Positions 27,049 through 35,804 of a stretch of DNA of 64,000 bases are shown one piece after another. The DNA lies in the NCBI RefSeq assembly GCF_014207255.1, contig NZ_JACHCZ010000010.1:1-64000 (forward strand). Direction: 5' to 3'. A program made the position numbers and the translations under genes. Position 1 is the stretch's first letter. Each line of letters opens with the position of its first letter. The notes under the pieces were generated by a model, which did no database searches, was not told where the DNA came from, and saw nothing but the letters and a program-made list of their open reading frames with translations. The stretch comes from Pseudomonas sp. JAI120 (GTDB lineage Bacteria; Pseudomonadota; Gammaproteobacteria; Pseudomonadales; Pseudomonadaceae).

Positions 27049-27522
27049 CTATTTGCGAACAACCAGATCAAGCACCTCATCCCGATCCTTGATCTTCTGC
27101 AACACAATTTCCGAGCGGATATCCATCACCCCCGCCGTGCGGTTCAGGTGGTTCACGATAAAGTCCGAAAAGTGCTTGAGGTTGCGCGCCTGCACGCGCA
27201 GTACATAATTGCTGGCGCCGGTGATCACGTAGGCGCTGGCCACTTCCGGCCAGCCCTGCACCTTCTTGATAAACGTCTCATGCCAATCCTCCACATCCTG
27301 GCGCAATGACAGGTGGACGATGGCCTCCAGTTCAATCCCCAGTTGCTCGGCATTCAACACCGCGCGGTAGCCGCTGATAATCCCTTCGCTTTCCAGCAGG
27401 CGTAAACGGCGCAGGCAGGCAGAGGGCGACAACGCGACTTTTTCCGCCAGTTCCTGATTGCTGATACGGCCATCCTGTTGCAGGAAATGCAGGAGGCGAA
27501 GGTCGGTGGCGTCGAGAATCAT
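27049..27522 (-). CDS. kynR: Lrp/AsnC-family regulator KynR
   Basis: A 157-residue Lrp-type protein with an N-terminal HTH, ATDLRLLHFLQQDGRISNQE and LSPSACLRRLRLLESEGII, and a C-terminal RAM ligand-binding domain (VITGASNYVLRVQARNL). In Pseudomonas, KynR activates kynurenine-pathway genes with kynurenine as ligand. It is divergent from kynU with 144 bases between them, the same arrangement as in P. aeruginosa, which supports the name. Confidence 0.9.
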   Translation of the reverse strand: MILDATDLRLLHFLQQDGRISNQELAEKVALSPSACLRRLRLLESEGIISGYRAVLNAEQLGIELEAIVHLSLRQDVEDWHETFIKKVQGWPEVASAYVITGASNYVLRVQARNLKHFSDFIVNHLNRTAGVMDIRSEIVLQKIKDRDEVLDLVVRK

Positions 27523-27598
27523 GATTAGAATAAATCCGCGTATTTTCGGTTATTAGTCGAATTTCCTACAGCTTAATTAGCCTGTTACCCACCACTTT

Positions 27599-27612
27599 GC
27601 ACGAAAATTCTC
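27599..27612 (+). promoter_or_regulatory. Candidate KynR box upstream of kynU
   Basis: GCACGAAAATTCTC lies 55 bases before the kynU start in the kynR-kynU gap and shares 12 of 14 bases with the sequence upstream of kynB (16154-16167). A related GTCGAATTTCC at 27557-27567 lies about 30 bases before it and could be a second contact for an Lrp-type protein. Confidence 0.4.
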
Positions 27613-27666
27613 TAAATCTTCGTTCATTATTTGCTGCATCCTCACTTATAAAAACCAGGACACCCC

Positions 27667-28917
27667 ATGACCCCTCGCAGCCATTGCCAAGCCCTTGACA
27701 CCCAGGACCCGCTGGCGCCGCTACGTCACCAGTTCGCCTTGCCCCAGGACGTTATCTACCTGGACGGCAACTCCCTCGGCGCGCGTCCAGTGGCGGCGCT
27801 GGAGCGGGCGCAGGCGGTCATCGTGCAAGAGTGGGGCAATGGCTTGATCCGCAGTTGGAACAGCGCCGGCTGGGCCGACTTGTCCCAGTGCCTGGGCAAC
27901 CGCCTGGCACCGCTGATTGGTGCGCGCGACGGTGAGGTGGTGATCACCGACACCACCTCGATCAACCTGTTCAAGGTGCTCAGTGCCGCCTTGAGCGTGC
28001 AGCGCCAACGGGAGCCTGCGCGCAAGGTGATCGTCAGCGAAGCGAGCAACTTCCCCACCGATTTGTACATCGCCCAAGGCCTCGCCGAGTTGCTGCAACA
28101 GGGCTATTCCCTGCGCCTGGTCAACAGCCCGGATGAACTGCCCGAGGCCATCGACGGGGATGTGGCGGTGGTGATGCTTACCCACGTCAACTACAAGACC
28201 GGCTACATGTACGACATGCAGGCGCTCACTGCCTTGAGCCATGAATGCGGCGCGCTGAGCATCTGGGACCTGGCGCATTCGGCGGGCGCGGTGCCGATCG
28301 ACCTGCACGGGGCCGGTGCCGACTATGCGATTGGCTGCACCTACAAATACCTCAATGGCGGCCCGGGCTCCCAGGCGTTCGTATGGGTCAGCCCGACCCT
28401 GGTGGACCTGGTGCACCAGCCGCTGTCGGGCTGGTTCGGGCATACCCGGCAGTTCGCCATGGAATCCAGCTACGCGCCGAGCGCCGGCATCGCCCGCTAC
28501 CTGTGCGGCACCCAGCCGATCACTTCGCTGGCGATGGTGGAATGCGGCCTGGAGATTTTTGAACAGACCGATATGGCCCGCCTGCGCAGCAAATCCCTGG
28601 CGTTGACCGACCTGTTTATCGAGCTGGTCGAAAGCCGCTGCGCCGCCCATAACCTCGTGCTGATCACTCCGCGTGAGCACGCCCGGCGTGGCAGCCATGT
28701 GAGTTTCGAACACCCTGAGGGATATGCGGTGATCCAGGCCCTGATCGCCCGGGGTGTGATCGGTGATTACCGCGAGCCGCGCATCATGCGCTTTGGGTTT
28801 ACGCCGCTGTACACGAGCTTTACCGAGGTGTGGGATGCGGTGGAAATCCTCGGTGAGATTCTCGATAACAACACTTGGGACCAGCCGCAATTCAAGGTCC
28901 GCCAGAGCGTCACCTGA
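27667..28917 (+). CDS. kynU: Kynureninase
   Basis: This PLP enzyme cleaves kynurenine to anthranilate and alanine. The 416-residue product has VIYLDGNSLGARP at the N terminus, the HVNYKTGYMYDMQ block, the aspartate in IWDLAHSAGAVP and the PLP lysine in CTYKYLNGGPGS near residue 227. Anthranilate produced here is the substrate of AntABC in the same island. It is divergent from kynR and followed by a permease in the same direction. Confidence 0.96.
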   Translation: MTPRSHCQALDTQDPLAPLRHQFALPQDVIYLDGNSLGARPVAALERAQAVIVQEWGNGLIRSWNSAGWADLSQCLGNRLAPLIGARDGEVVITDTTSINLFKVLSAALSVQRQREPARKVIVSEASNFPTDLYIAQGLAELLQQGYSLRLVNSPDELPEAIDGDVAVVMLTHVNYKTGYMYDMQALTALSHECGALSIWDLAHSAGAVPIDLHGAGADYAIGCTYKYLNGGPGSQAFVWVSPTLVDLVHQPLSGWFGHTRQFAMESSYAPSAGIARYLCGTQPITSLAMVECGLEIFEQTDMARLRSKSLALTDLFIELVESRCAAHNLVLITPREHARRGSHVSFEHPEGYAVIQALIARGVIGDYREPRIMRFGFTPLYTSFTEVWDAVEILGEILDNNTWDQPQFKVRQSVT

Positions 28918-28934
28918 AGATAACGCAGATCAAA

Positions 28935-29025
28935 ATGTGGGAGGGGGCTTGCCCCCGATAACAGTGTGTCAGTCGCCGGATTTGCAGGTTGATACACCGC
29001 CATCGGGGGCAAGCCCCCTCCCACA
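28935..29025. repeat. REPIN between kynU and permease
   Basis: A 91-base paired REP with the same arms as those around kynBA but a different spacer (ACAGTGTGTCAGTCGCCGG). It lies inside a presumed kynU-permease transcription unit and could lower expression of the second gene. Confidence 0.9.
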
Positions 29026-29081
29026 GGGGACCTGTGACAACCGTTAGATAGTGCAACCACAATAATAAAGGGGCACACCAC

Positions 29082-30488
29082 GTGACCACGCCAGACAACG
29101 GCTTTGCCGATATCACCCACCGCGAACTGGGCCTGAGGCGCCAGCTCACTTCCGGCCAGATGAGCATGATCGCTATCGGTGGCGCCATCGGCACCGGGCT
29201 GTTCATGGGCAGCGCCTATGCCATCGGCTATGCCGGGCCCAGCGTGCTGGTGAGCTACGCGATCGGCGCGTTGATCACCTTGTTGCTGATGGGCTGCCTG
29301 GCGGAGATGACGGTGGCCCACTCCACCTCGGGTTCTTTTGGCGCCTATGCCGAGTTCTACATCAGCCCGCTGGCCGGGTTCCTGGTGCGTTATGCCTACT
29401 GGGCGGCGATTGTGCTGGCGGTGGGCGCCGAGGTCACGGCGGTGGCGATGTACATGAAGTACTGGTTCGCCAACGTGCCGGAGTGGGTATGGATCGTATC
29501 GTTTTCCAGCGTGCTCATCCTGCTCAACGCCATCAGCGTCAAGACGTTCGGCCACTTCGAATACTGGTTTTCGACGATCAAGATCAGCGCCATCGTCGGC
29601 TTCATCATCCTTGCGGTGTACGTGGTGTTCGGCTCCGGCAATCCGGACTATGGCGTGCAGCACTACACGGCCCACGATGGCTTCTTCCCCCATGGCCTGA
29701 GCGGCATGTGGATAGCGGTGATCGTGTCGATCTTCAGCTACTTGAGCGTCGAGATGATCGCCGTGGCTGCCGGTGAAGCGGCGGACCCGGAGCAGGCCGT
29801 GAAGAAAGCCTTTCGCGCGACCATCGTGCGGCTGGTGGTGTTTTACCTGCTGACCCTGGCGCTGATGCTCGCCATCGTGCCGTGGAACCAGGCCGGCCAG
29901 ACCCAGAGCCCGTTCGTCACGGTGATGCAGACCATCGGCATTCCCGGCGCCACCGGGGTGATGAATTTCGTGATCCTGATCGCGGCGTTGTCGGCGATGA
30001 ACAGCCAGCTCTACATCACCACGCGCATGATGTTCAGTCTGTCCCGCGCTGGCTTTGCGCCCAAGTCCATGGGCGCGTTGAGCAAGAGCGGCATTCCGCT
30101 GAATGCCTTGCTGTTGTCCAGCTCGGGCATCGCCCTGGCGACGCTGTTGAACGTGGTGTACCCGCAAAGCTCGTTCACCCTGATGATGGCGATCTCGATG
30201 TTTGGCGCGATCTTCACCTGGTTCATGATCTTCCTCACGCACCTGTTCTTCCGGCGCTATCGCAAGCGTCATGGCGGCGCGAAGCTGTCGTTCCAGTTGC
30301 GCCTGTTTCCCTACAGCACGTTACTGGGCCTGGTACTGATGGGGGCGGTGATGATCACCACGTACTTCACCGAGGCGTTCAAGATGACCCTGGTGTTTGG
30401 CGTGCCGTTCCTGCTGATCCTGTCGGCGGTGTATTACGGGTTTTTCCGCAAGGGTAGGGCCAAGGCGTCGAACAAGGCCCTGGCGTAA
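29082..30488 (+). CDS. Amino acid permease downstream of kynU (APC family)
   Basis: A 468-residue, 12-helix transporter with the family signature GQMSMIAIGGAIGTGLFMGS and EMTVAHSTSGSFGAYAEFY. The start is GTG at 29082, with AAAGGGG about 9 bases upstream. An amino acid permease next to kynU is also known in P. aeruginosa, so a role in uptake of tryptophan, kynurenine or a related compound is likely but the substrate is not shown by sequence. Its 3' end overlaps the convergent LysR gene by 55 bases. Confidence 0.87.
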   Translation: MTTPDNGFADITHRELGLRRQLTSGQMSMIAIGGAIGTGLFMGSAYAIGYAGPSVLVSYAIGALITLLLMGCLAEMTVAHSTSGSFGAYAEFYISPLAGFLVRYAYWAAIVLAVGAEVTAVAMYMKYWFANVPEWVWIVSFSSVLILLNAISVKTFGHFEYWFSTIKISAIVGFIILAVYVVFGSGNPDYGVQHYTAHDGFFPHGLSGMWIAVIVSIFSYLSVEMIAVAAGEAADPEQAVKKAFRATIVRLVVFYLLTLALMLAIVPWNQAGQTQSPFVTVMQTIGIPGATGVMNFVILIAALSAMNSQLYITTRMMFSLSRAGFAPKSMGALSKSGIPLNALLLSSSGIALATLLNVVYPQSSFTLMMAISMFGAIFTWFMIFLTHLFFRRYRKRHGGAKLSFQLRLFPYSTLLGLVLMGAVMITTYFTEAFKMTLVFGVPFLLILSAVYYGFFRKGRAKASNKALA

Positions 30489-31330
30489 CCCGGCAAGTGT
30501 TCGAACGAGCGCGCGCATAACAGCAGCGTTCGCCGAGCCCACTCTTCCTGCAACGGTTGGGCGGTGAAGGGATGTGGCGCTGGCCAGCGCGCCAACGCCG
30601 CCTGGGGCACGATGCCCAGGCCGGCGCCGCGGGCGACCATGCGCATCAGCCCGTCAAAACCCTCGGCGCGGATGCGCGTCTGCACACGAAAGCCCGCGTG
30701 CAGTGCCTGTTCTTCCAGGTACACCGAGAGTGCGCTGGCGGCGCTCAAGCCCACGAAGTCGAATTGCAGGCTGTCGACAAAACTCACCTTGCCGCCTGCC
30801 AGGGGATGGTCGCGCGGCATGATCAGCACCAGTGGGTCGTCGCGAAACGGCAGGGTCTGCAAGCCGTGGGTGTCCACGGCGTCGGAGATGATCCCCAGCT
30901 CCGCCGTACCCTGGCGCAAGGCCTGGGTAATGCGCAGGCTGGGCAATTCCTGCAGGTCGATATCGAGGTTGGGGTGTTCGCGCAGAAAGTCCGCAAGCAG
31001 TTCCGGCAGGTATTCGCTGAGTGCGGTGGTATTGCACAGCAGGCGCACCTGGCCTTTGACGCCGTTGGCGTATTCCGCGAGGTCCTGTTGCAGGTGATCG
31101 GCTTGTTGCAACAACAGGCGAGCGTGACGGGCCAAGGCCTTTCCCGCCGGTGTGGGGGTGACGCCTCGACGCCCTCTGTCGAGAAACTCGATGCCCAACG
31201 AGGCTTCCATCGCCCGGATGCGTGCACTGGCGGCGGCCAGGGATAAATGGCTGCGGGCCGCGCCGGCGGTGATATTGCCGGTGTCGAGGATGTGCAGGTA
31301 GAGGCGCAGGTCGATCAGGTCAAAGTGCAT
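30434..31330 (-). CDS. LysR-family regulator
   Basis: A 298-residue LysR-type protein: HFDLIDLRLYLHILDTGNIT and AAASARIRAMEASLGIEFLD form the HTH, followed by a substrate-binding domain. The start at 31330 (MHFDLIDL) gives a normal N terminus. It is divergent from the TauE/SafE exporter gene 110 bases away and probably regulates it. The stop lies inside the end of the permease gene, an unusual 55-base convergent overlap. Confidence 0.88.
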   Translation of the reverse strand: MHFDLIDLRLYLHILDTGNITAGAARSHLSLAAASARIRAMEASLGIEFLDRGRRGVTPTPAGKALARHARLLLQQADHLQQDLAEYANGVKGQVRLLCNTTALSEYLPELLADFLREHPNLDIDLQELPSLRITQALRQGTAELGIISDAVDTHGLQTLPFRDDPLVLIMPRDHPLAGGKVSFVDSLQFDFVGLSAASALSVYLEEQALHAGFRVQTRIRAEGFDGLMRMVARGAGLGIVPQAALARWPAPHPFTAQPLQEEWARRTLLLCARSFEHLPGYARALFDALALPLRKNP

Positions 31331-31440
31331 GGCTGGTTGCTCGGGTGACTGGACTGGCATCGTCAGCCTCACGCAAAACAAGAGGCTGCCTCAGTATATG
31401 GCGAATTTTCGGGCGCATCGAAAAGTCGCACACTCGGCCC

Positions 31441-32205
31441 ATGAACACCTTCCTCGCGTTTTACCAAAACCTCGGCCCCGCCCTTACCTTGCTGGTGATC
31501 GGCACCTTCCTGCTGGCCGGTACGGTCAAGGGCGTCATCGGCCTGGGCCTGCCCACCGTAGCCATGGGCATGCTCGGCCTGGCTATGCTGCCGGCGCAGG
31601 CTGCGGCGTTGCTGATCATTCCTTCGACGGTCACCAACCTGTGGCAATTGGCATTCGGCGGGCACCTGAGTGCTTTGCTCAAGCGGCTATGGCCGATGTT
31701 GCTGCTGATTTTCCTCGGCACCGGGCTGGGCACGTTGTGGCTGGGGATGGACGGCGGGCAATGGGTGGTGCGCGCACTGGGCGCGGCGTTGCTGGTGTAT
31801 GCACTGAGCGGACTGTTCCTGCCCACGTTCAAGGTCAAGGCTCAAACCGAGCGCTGGCTGGGCCCGTTGTGCGGGCTGATCACCGGCATCATCACCTCGG
31901 CCACCGGTGTGTTTGTGATTCCGGCCGTGCCGTACCTGCAGGCGCTGGGTTTGAACCGCGATCAACTGGTGCAGGCGTTGGGGCTGTCGTTCACCGTGTC
32001 GACCCTGGCGCTGGCCGCCGGTTTGGCCTGGCGCGGCACGTTGGGCGGTGGCGAAATCAATGCATCGTTGCTGGCGCTGGTGCCGTCGCTGCTGGGCATG
32101 TGGCTCGGCCAGGTGGTGCGCCAGCGCATCAGTGCGGTGCTGTTCAAGCGGGTGTTTTTTATCGGCATGGCGCTGCTGGGCGGGCATTTGTTGATCAGTG
32201 GTTGA
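31441..32205 (+). CDS. TauE/SafE-family membrane exporter
   Basis: A 254-residue membrane protein with about 7-8 hydrophobic segments and two similar halves (VKGVIGLGLPTVAMGMLGLA and ITGIITSATGVFVIPAVPYL). The family exports sulfite, sulfoacetate or related anions, but the substrate here is unknown. The start at 31441 is chosen because upstream in-frame codons overlap the likely promoter shared with the LysR gene. Confidence 0.87.
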   Translation: MNTFLAFYQNLGPALTLLVIGTFLLAGTVKGVIGLGLPTVAMGMLGLAMLPAQAAALLIIPSTVTNLWQLAFGGHLSALLKRLWPMLLLIFLGTGLGTLWLGMDGGQWVVRALGAALLVYALSGLFLPTFKVKAQTERWLGPLCGLITGIITSATGVFVIPAVPYLQALGLNRDQLVQALGLSFTVSTLALAAGLAWRGTLGGGEINASLLALVPSLLGMWLGQVVRQRISAVLFKRVFFIGMALLGGHLLISG

Positions 32206-32251
32206 GGGCGCTGCGGTGTAAGCTGCTGTGAACCGATAACGAGGACCGCCC

Positions 32252-33148
32252 GTGAAAGCCCGATCCGATGAGCTACAGATTTTCGTCAGCGTGATTGAGT
32301 GCGGCTCGATTTCCGCTGCCGCGGAGCAGGTCGGGCAGACGCCGTCGGCGGTCAGTCGCACCCTGTCGCGCCTGGAAGCCAAGCTTGAAACCACACTGAT
32401 CAACCGCACCACGCGGCGCATGGACCTGACCGAGGAGGGCAAGTACTTCTTCGAGCAGGCCAAGCTGATCCTGGCGCAGATGGACGCGCTGGAAGAGCGC
32501 CTGTCGTCACGCCAGAAAAACCCCGCCGGGCGGCTGCGCATCAATGCCGCCGTGCCGTTCATGCTGCATGGGATCGTGCCCTATATCGCAGAATTCCGCC
32601 GTTTGTACCCGCAGATTCAGCTGGAGTTGAACAGCGATGACCTGATCATCGACCTGCTGGAGCAGAGCACCGATATTGCGATTCGCATCGGTGCCCTGGC
32701 CGACTCCACCCTGCATGCGCGCTCCCTCGGCTGGTCGCCGCTGCATATCCTCGCCAGCCCCGACTACCTCAAGCAGTACGGCACGCCGACGACGGTCGCC
32801 GAGTTGGCTGACCACACCTTGCTGGGCTTTACCCAGACCGAAACCCTCAACCATTGGCCGCTGCGCCATGTGGAAGGCGACCGCTGGCTGATCCAGCCCA
32901 GCGTGGCCGCGTCCAGTGGTGAAACCCTGCGCCAGTTGGCGTTGGAAGGGCAGGGCATTTGCTGCCTGTCGAACTTCATGACCTCCGAAGACATCAATGC
33001 CGGACGCCTGGTGCCGGTGCTGGAGGCGTTCAACAGTGGGTATCGCCAACCCATCCATGCGGTGTTCTACCGCAACTCGCAATTGGCGCTGCGCATCCAG
33101 TGCTTCCTGGACTTTATCCAGGCCAAGCTGGCGCGGTATGCCTGCTGA
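32252..33148 (+). CDS. LysR-family regulator
   Basis: A 298-residue LysR-type protein. The HTH is VSVIECGSISAAAEQVGQTP followed by AVSRTLSRLEAKLETTLINR, and the effector domain follows. The start is GTG at 32252 with a GAGGA ribosome site. It lies on the same strand as the exporter before it (46 bases) and the epimerase-like gene after it (103 bases), so it could control the latter. It is closest in style to the CrgA/DsdC-like LysR branch. Confidence 0.87.
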   Translation: MKARSDELQIFVSVIECGSISAAAEQVGQTPSAVSRTLSRLEAKLETTLINRTTRRMDLTEEGKYFFEQAKLILAQMDALEERLSSRQKNPAGRLRINAAVPFMLHGIVPYIAEFRRLYPQIQLELNSDDLIIDLLEQSTDIAIRIGALADSTLHARSLGWSPLHILASPDYLKQYGTPTTVAELADHTLLGFTQTETLNHWPLRHVEGDRWLIQPSVAASSGETLRQLALEGQGICCLSNFMTSEDINAGRLVPVLEAFNSGYRQPIHAVFYRNSQLALRIQCFLDFIQAKLARYAC

Positions 33149-33251
33149 TTCGTGACCGTCACGCAAGAGTGAATTGGGCGGTACGGGCTTATTCGTCAGG
33201 GATGAGTCCGTAACAATGGACCCATCACTTACCCCGTCAGGAGCACTCTCC

Positions 33252-34145
33252 ATGAACGTATTCATTACCGGCGCAGCCGGTTTTATCGGCGGTTCCATCG
33301 CCACTGGCCTGGTCAAGGCCGGTCACACCGTTACTGGCCTGGTACGCAGCGCAGAGCAAGCGGCTGAAATGACTGCCCTGGGCATCAACCCGGTGATCGG
33401 CACCCTCGACGATGTTGCTGTGTTGACCGAGCAAGCGCAGAAAGCCGATGCGGTGATCAATGCCGCGAGCAGCGACCATCGCGCTGCGGTGGAAACCCTG
33501 CTGGCCGCGCTGAAAGGCTCGAACAAGCCATTCCTGCACACCAGCGGTTCGAGCATCGTGGGGGATGCCTCGGGCGGTAAGGCCAGCGATGTCATCTACT
33601 TCGAAGACAGCTTGCCGGAGCCGACCGTCGACAAGGCTGCCCGCGTGGCCATCGACAACCTGATCCTGGCAGCGGCCAAAGACGGGGTGAATTCGGCGGT
33701 GATCTGCAACACCCTGATCTACGGCCACAGTCTTGGCGTGAAGCGCGACAGCGTGCAACTGCCGCGCTTGCTCAAGCAGGCACGCAAGAGCGGTGTGGTG
33801 CGCCATGTCGGCACCGGGCAGAACATCTGGTCCAACGTGCACATTGACGACGTGGTGGCGCTGTACCTGCTGGCACTGACCAGGAACGTGCCGGGCACTT
33901 TCTACTTTGTGGAAAGCGGCGAGGCCTCGTTTATCGACATGACCACGGCTATCGCCCACGCCCTGAACCTGGGCCAGCCACAGGATTGGCCATTGGCCGA
34001 GGCTGAAGCCGAGTGGGGCTATGAAATGGCCAACTATGGCCTGGGCTCCAACAGCCGCGTGCGCGGCAAGCATGCCCGCGAGTTGCTGGGCTGGGTGCCG
34101 AAGCGTACGTCGGTGGTGGAGTGGATTCGCGACGAGATGGTGTGA
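33252..34145 (+). CDS. NAD-dependent epimerase/dehydratase-family protein
   Basis: A 297-residue extended short-chain dehydrogenase. The NAD(P)-binding motif FITGAAGFIGGSIATGLVKA is at the N terminus, and WSNVHIDDVVALYLLAL is typical of the family. The usual YxxxK active site is not clearly seen, so it may be an atypical reductase or NmrA/AhpD-like sensor. The start at 33252 is preceded by CAGGAGC. A preceding LysR gene is a likely regulator. Confidence 0.8.
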   Translation: MNVFITGAAGFIGGSIATGLVKAGHTVTGLVRSAEQAAEMTALGINPVIGTLDDVAVLTEQAQKADAVINAASSDHRAAVETLLAALKGSNKPFLHTSGSSIVGDASGGKASDVIYFEDSLPEPTVDKAARVAIDNLILAAAKDGVNSAVICNTLIYGHSLGVKRDSVQLPRLLKQARKSGVVRHVGTGQNIWSNVHIDDVVALYLLALTRNVPGTFYFVESGEASFIDMTTAIAHALNLGQPQDWPLAEAEAEWGYEMANYGLGSNSRVRGKHARELLGWVPKRTSVVEWIRDEMV

Positions 34146-34169
34146 TGTTCGCTTGAAACCCAGGTGCTG

Positions 34170-34196
34170 CTATCGGGAGCAAGCCCCCTCCCACAT
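34170..34196. repeat. Solo half of a REPIN
   Basis: CTATCGGGAGCAAGCCCCC and the CCTCCCACAT that follows match the right-hand half of the REPINs at 15958 and 17730, including the TGCTAT just before the palindrome. The left arm is missing. It appears to be a decayed element. Confidence 0.7.
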
Positions 34197-34229
34197 TTGA
34201 CTGAGTTCCAACGCTGGAATGCAGTCAAG

Positions 34230-34267
34230 TGTGGGAGGGGCGGTGGGACGATTCGACTTGCCCCCGA
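34230..34267. repeat. Hybrid REP element upstream of SulP gene
   Basis: TGTGGGAGGGGCGGTGGGAC, followed by GATTCGACTTGCCCCCGA, is nearly the reverse complement of the element at 26985-27029. The two form a second REP subtype in this window. Confidence 0.7.
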
Positions 34268-34340
34268 TTGGGGCCACTCGATCTTTCAGACTGGCCCCAC
34301 CGGGCTCAATTCCGTACCATTCCCCGCCTTATCCCCCGCA

Positions 34341-35801
34341 ATGCCCTGGTACCTCATGAACCTCACCCGCCTACGCGCCGATGCCTTGGCCGGCCTCACC
34401 ACGTCCTTTGCGCTGCTGCCCGAATGCATCGCCTTTGCCCTGGTGGCTCACCTCAACCCGCTGATGGGGCTCTACGGCGCCTTTATCATTTGCACCCTTA
34501 CCGCCTTGTTCGGCGGCCGGCCCGGCATGGTGTCCGGGGCGGCAGGCTCGATGGCGGTGGTGATCGTCGCGCTGGTGGTGCAGCACGGCGTGGAATACCT
34601 GCTCGCCACGGTGCTGCTGGGCGGGCTGATCATGGTCGCGTTCGGCCTGTTGCGCCTGGGCAAGCTGGTGCGCATGGTGCCGCACCCGGTGATGCTGGGG
34701 TTCGTCAACGGCCTGGCGATCATCATTGCCCTGGCCCAGTTGGAGCATTTCAAGAGCGGTGAAAGCTGGCTCAGTGGTACGCCGTTGTACGTGATGACCG
34801 GCCTGGTGCTGGTGACCATGGCCATCGTCTACCTGCTGCCGCGCATCACCCGTGCGGTGCCGCCGGCCCTGGTGGCGATCCTTGGCGTGGGCCTGGCCGT
34901 GTACCTGCTCGGCCTGCCGACCCGTACCCTCGGCGACATGGCCCACATCGCCGGCGGCCTGCCGACCTTCGCGCTGCCGCAGATCCCCTGGACCCTGGAA
35001 ACCCTCGGCATCATCGCCCCCTATGCATTCCTGATGGCCATGGTAGGCCTGCTGGAAACCCTGCTGACCCTGAACCTCACCGACGAAATCACCGAGACCC
35101 GTGGCTACCCCGACCGCGAGAGCGTGGCCTTGGGCGCGGCGAATATGCTCTCGGGCCTGTTCGGCGGCATGGGCGGTTGCGCAATGATCGGGCAAACCGT
35201 GATCAACCTCAGCTCCGGCGGGCGCGGGCGTTTCTCCGGGGTGTTCGCCGGGGTGATGATCCTGCTGTTTATTCTGTTTCTGTCACCGCTGATCGAGCGG
35301 ATCCCGCTGGCGGCGCTGGTCGGGGTGATGTTTGTGGTGTCGCAGCAGACCTTCGCCTGGGCGTCCCTGCGGGTGATCAACAAGGTGCCGCTCAATGATG
35401 TGCTGGTGATTATCGCGGTGACCGTGATCACGGTGTTCACCGACCTGGCCACCGCCGTGCTGTGCGGCATCGTGATCGCAGCACTGAACTTTGCCTGGCA
35501 ACAGGCCCGTGAGCTGTATGCCGATGAGCATCTGGAAGCGGATGGCAGCAAGCTCTATCGCCTGCACGGCACCTTGTTTTTTGCCTCGACTACGCCGTTC
35601 CTGAACCAGTTCGATCCGGCCAACGACCCCGCCCAGGTGACGTTGGATTGCCGTCACCTGAGCTTTGTCGACTACTCGGCGATTGCCGCGCTGATGACCC
35701 TGCGCGAGCGCTACAGCAAAGCTGGCAAGCATCTGCGGGTGCTGCATTTGTCTGAGCGCTGCAAGCAGTTGCTCAAGCGTGCCAAGGTTCACCACGACTG
35801 A
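34341..35801 (+). CDS. SulP-family anion transporter with STAS domain
   Basis: A 486-residue membrane protein with about 10-12 hydrophobic segments and the SulP motif ADALAGLTTSFALLPECIAF. The last 100 residues form a cytoplasmic STAS domain, ending in a VDYSAIAALMTLRERYSKAG pattern. The substrate could be sulfate, bicarbonate or another anion. Starts at 34341 and 34356 are both possible; earlier in-frame codons run through the REP element and are unlikely. Confidence 0.88.
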   Translation: MPWYLMNLTRLRADALAGLTTSFALLPECIAFALVAHLNPLMGLYGAFIICTLTALFGGRPGMVSGAAGSMAVVIVALVVQHGVEYLLATVLLGGLIMVAFGLLRLGKLVRMVPHPVMLGFVNGLAIIIALAQLEHFKSGESWLSGTPLYVMTGLVLVTMAIVYLLPRITRAVPPALVAILGVGLAVYLLGLPTRTLGDMAHIAGGLPTFALPQIPWTLETLGIIAPYAFLMAMVGLLETLLTLNLTDEITETRGYPDRESVALGAANMLSGLFGGMGGCAMIGQTVINLSSGGRGRFSGVFAGVMILLFILFLSPLIERIPLAALVGVMFVVSQQTFAWASLRVINKVPLNDVLVIIAVTVITVFTDLATAVLCGIVIAALNFAWQQARELYADEHLEADGSKLYRLHGTLFFASTTPFLNQFDPANDPAQVTLDCRHLSFVDYSAIAALMTLRERYSKAGKHLRVLHLSERCKQLLKRAKVHHD

Positions 35802-35804
35802 TTT

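Noticed and set aside
15958..34267. REP and REPIN clusters as CRISPR or insertion sequences
   Set aside because: The units are palindromic and irregularly spaced between genes, without spacers of equal length or any transposase or cas gene.
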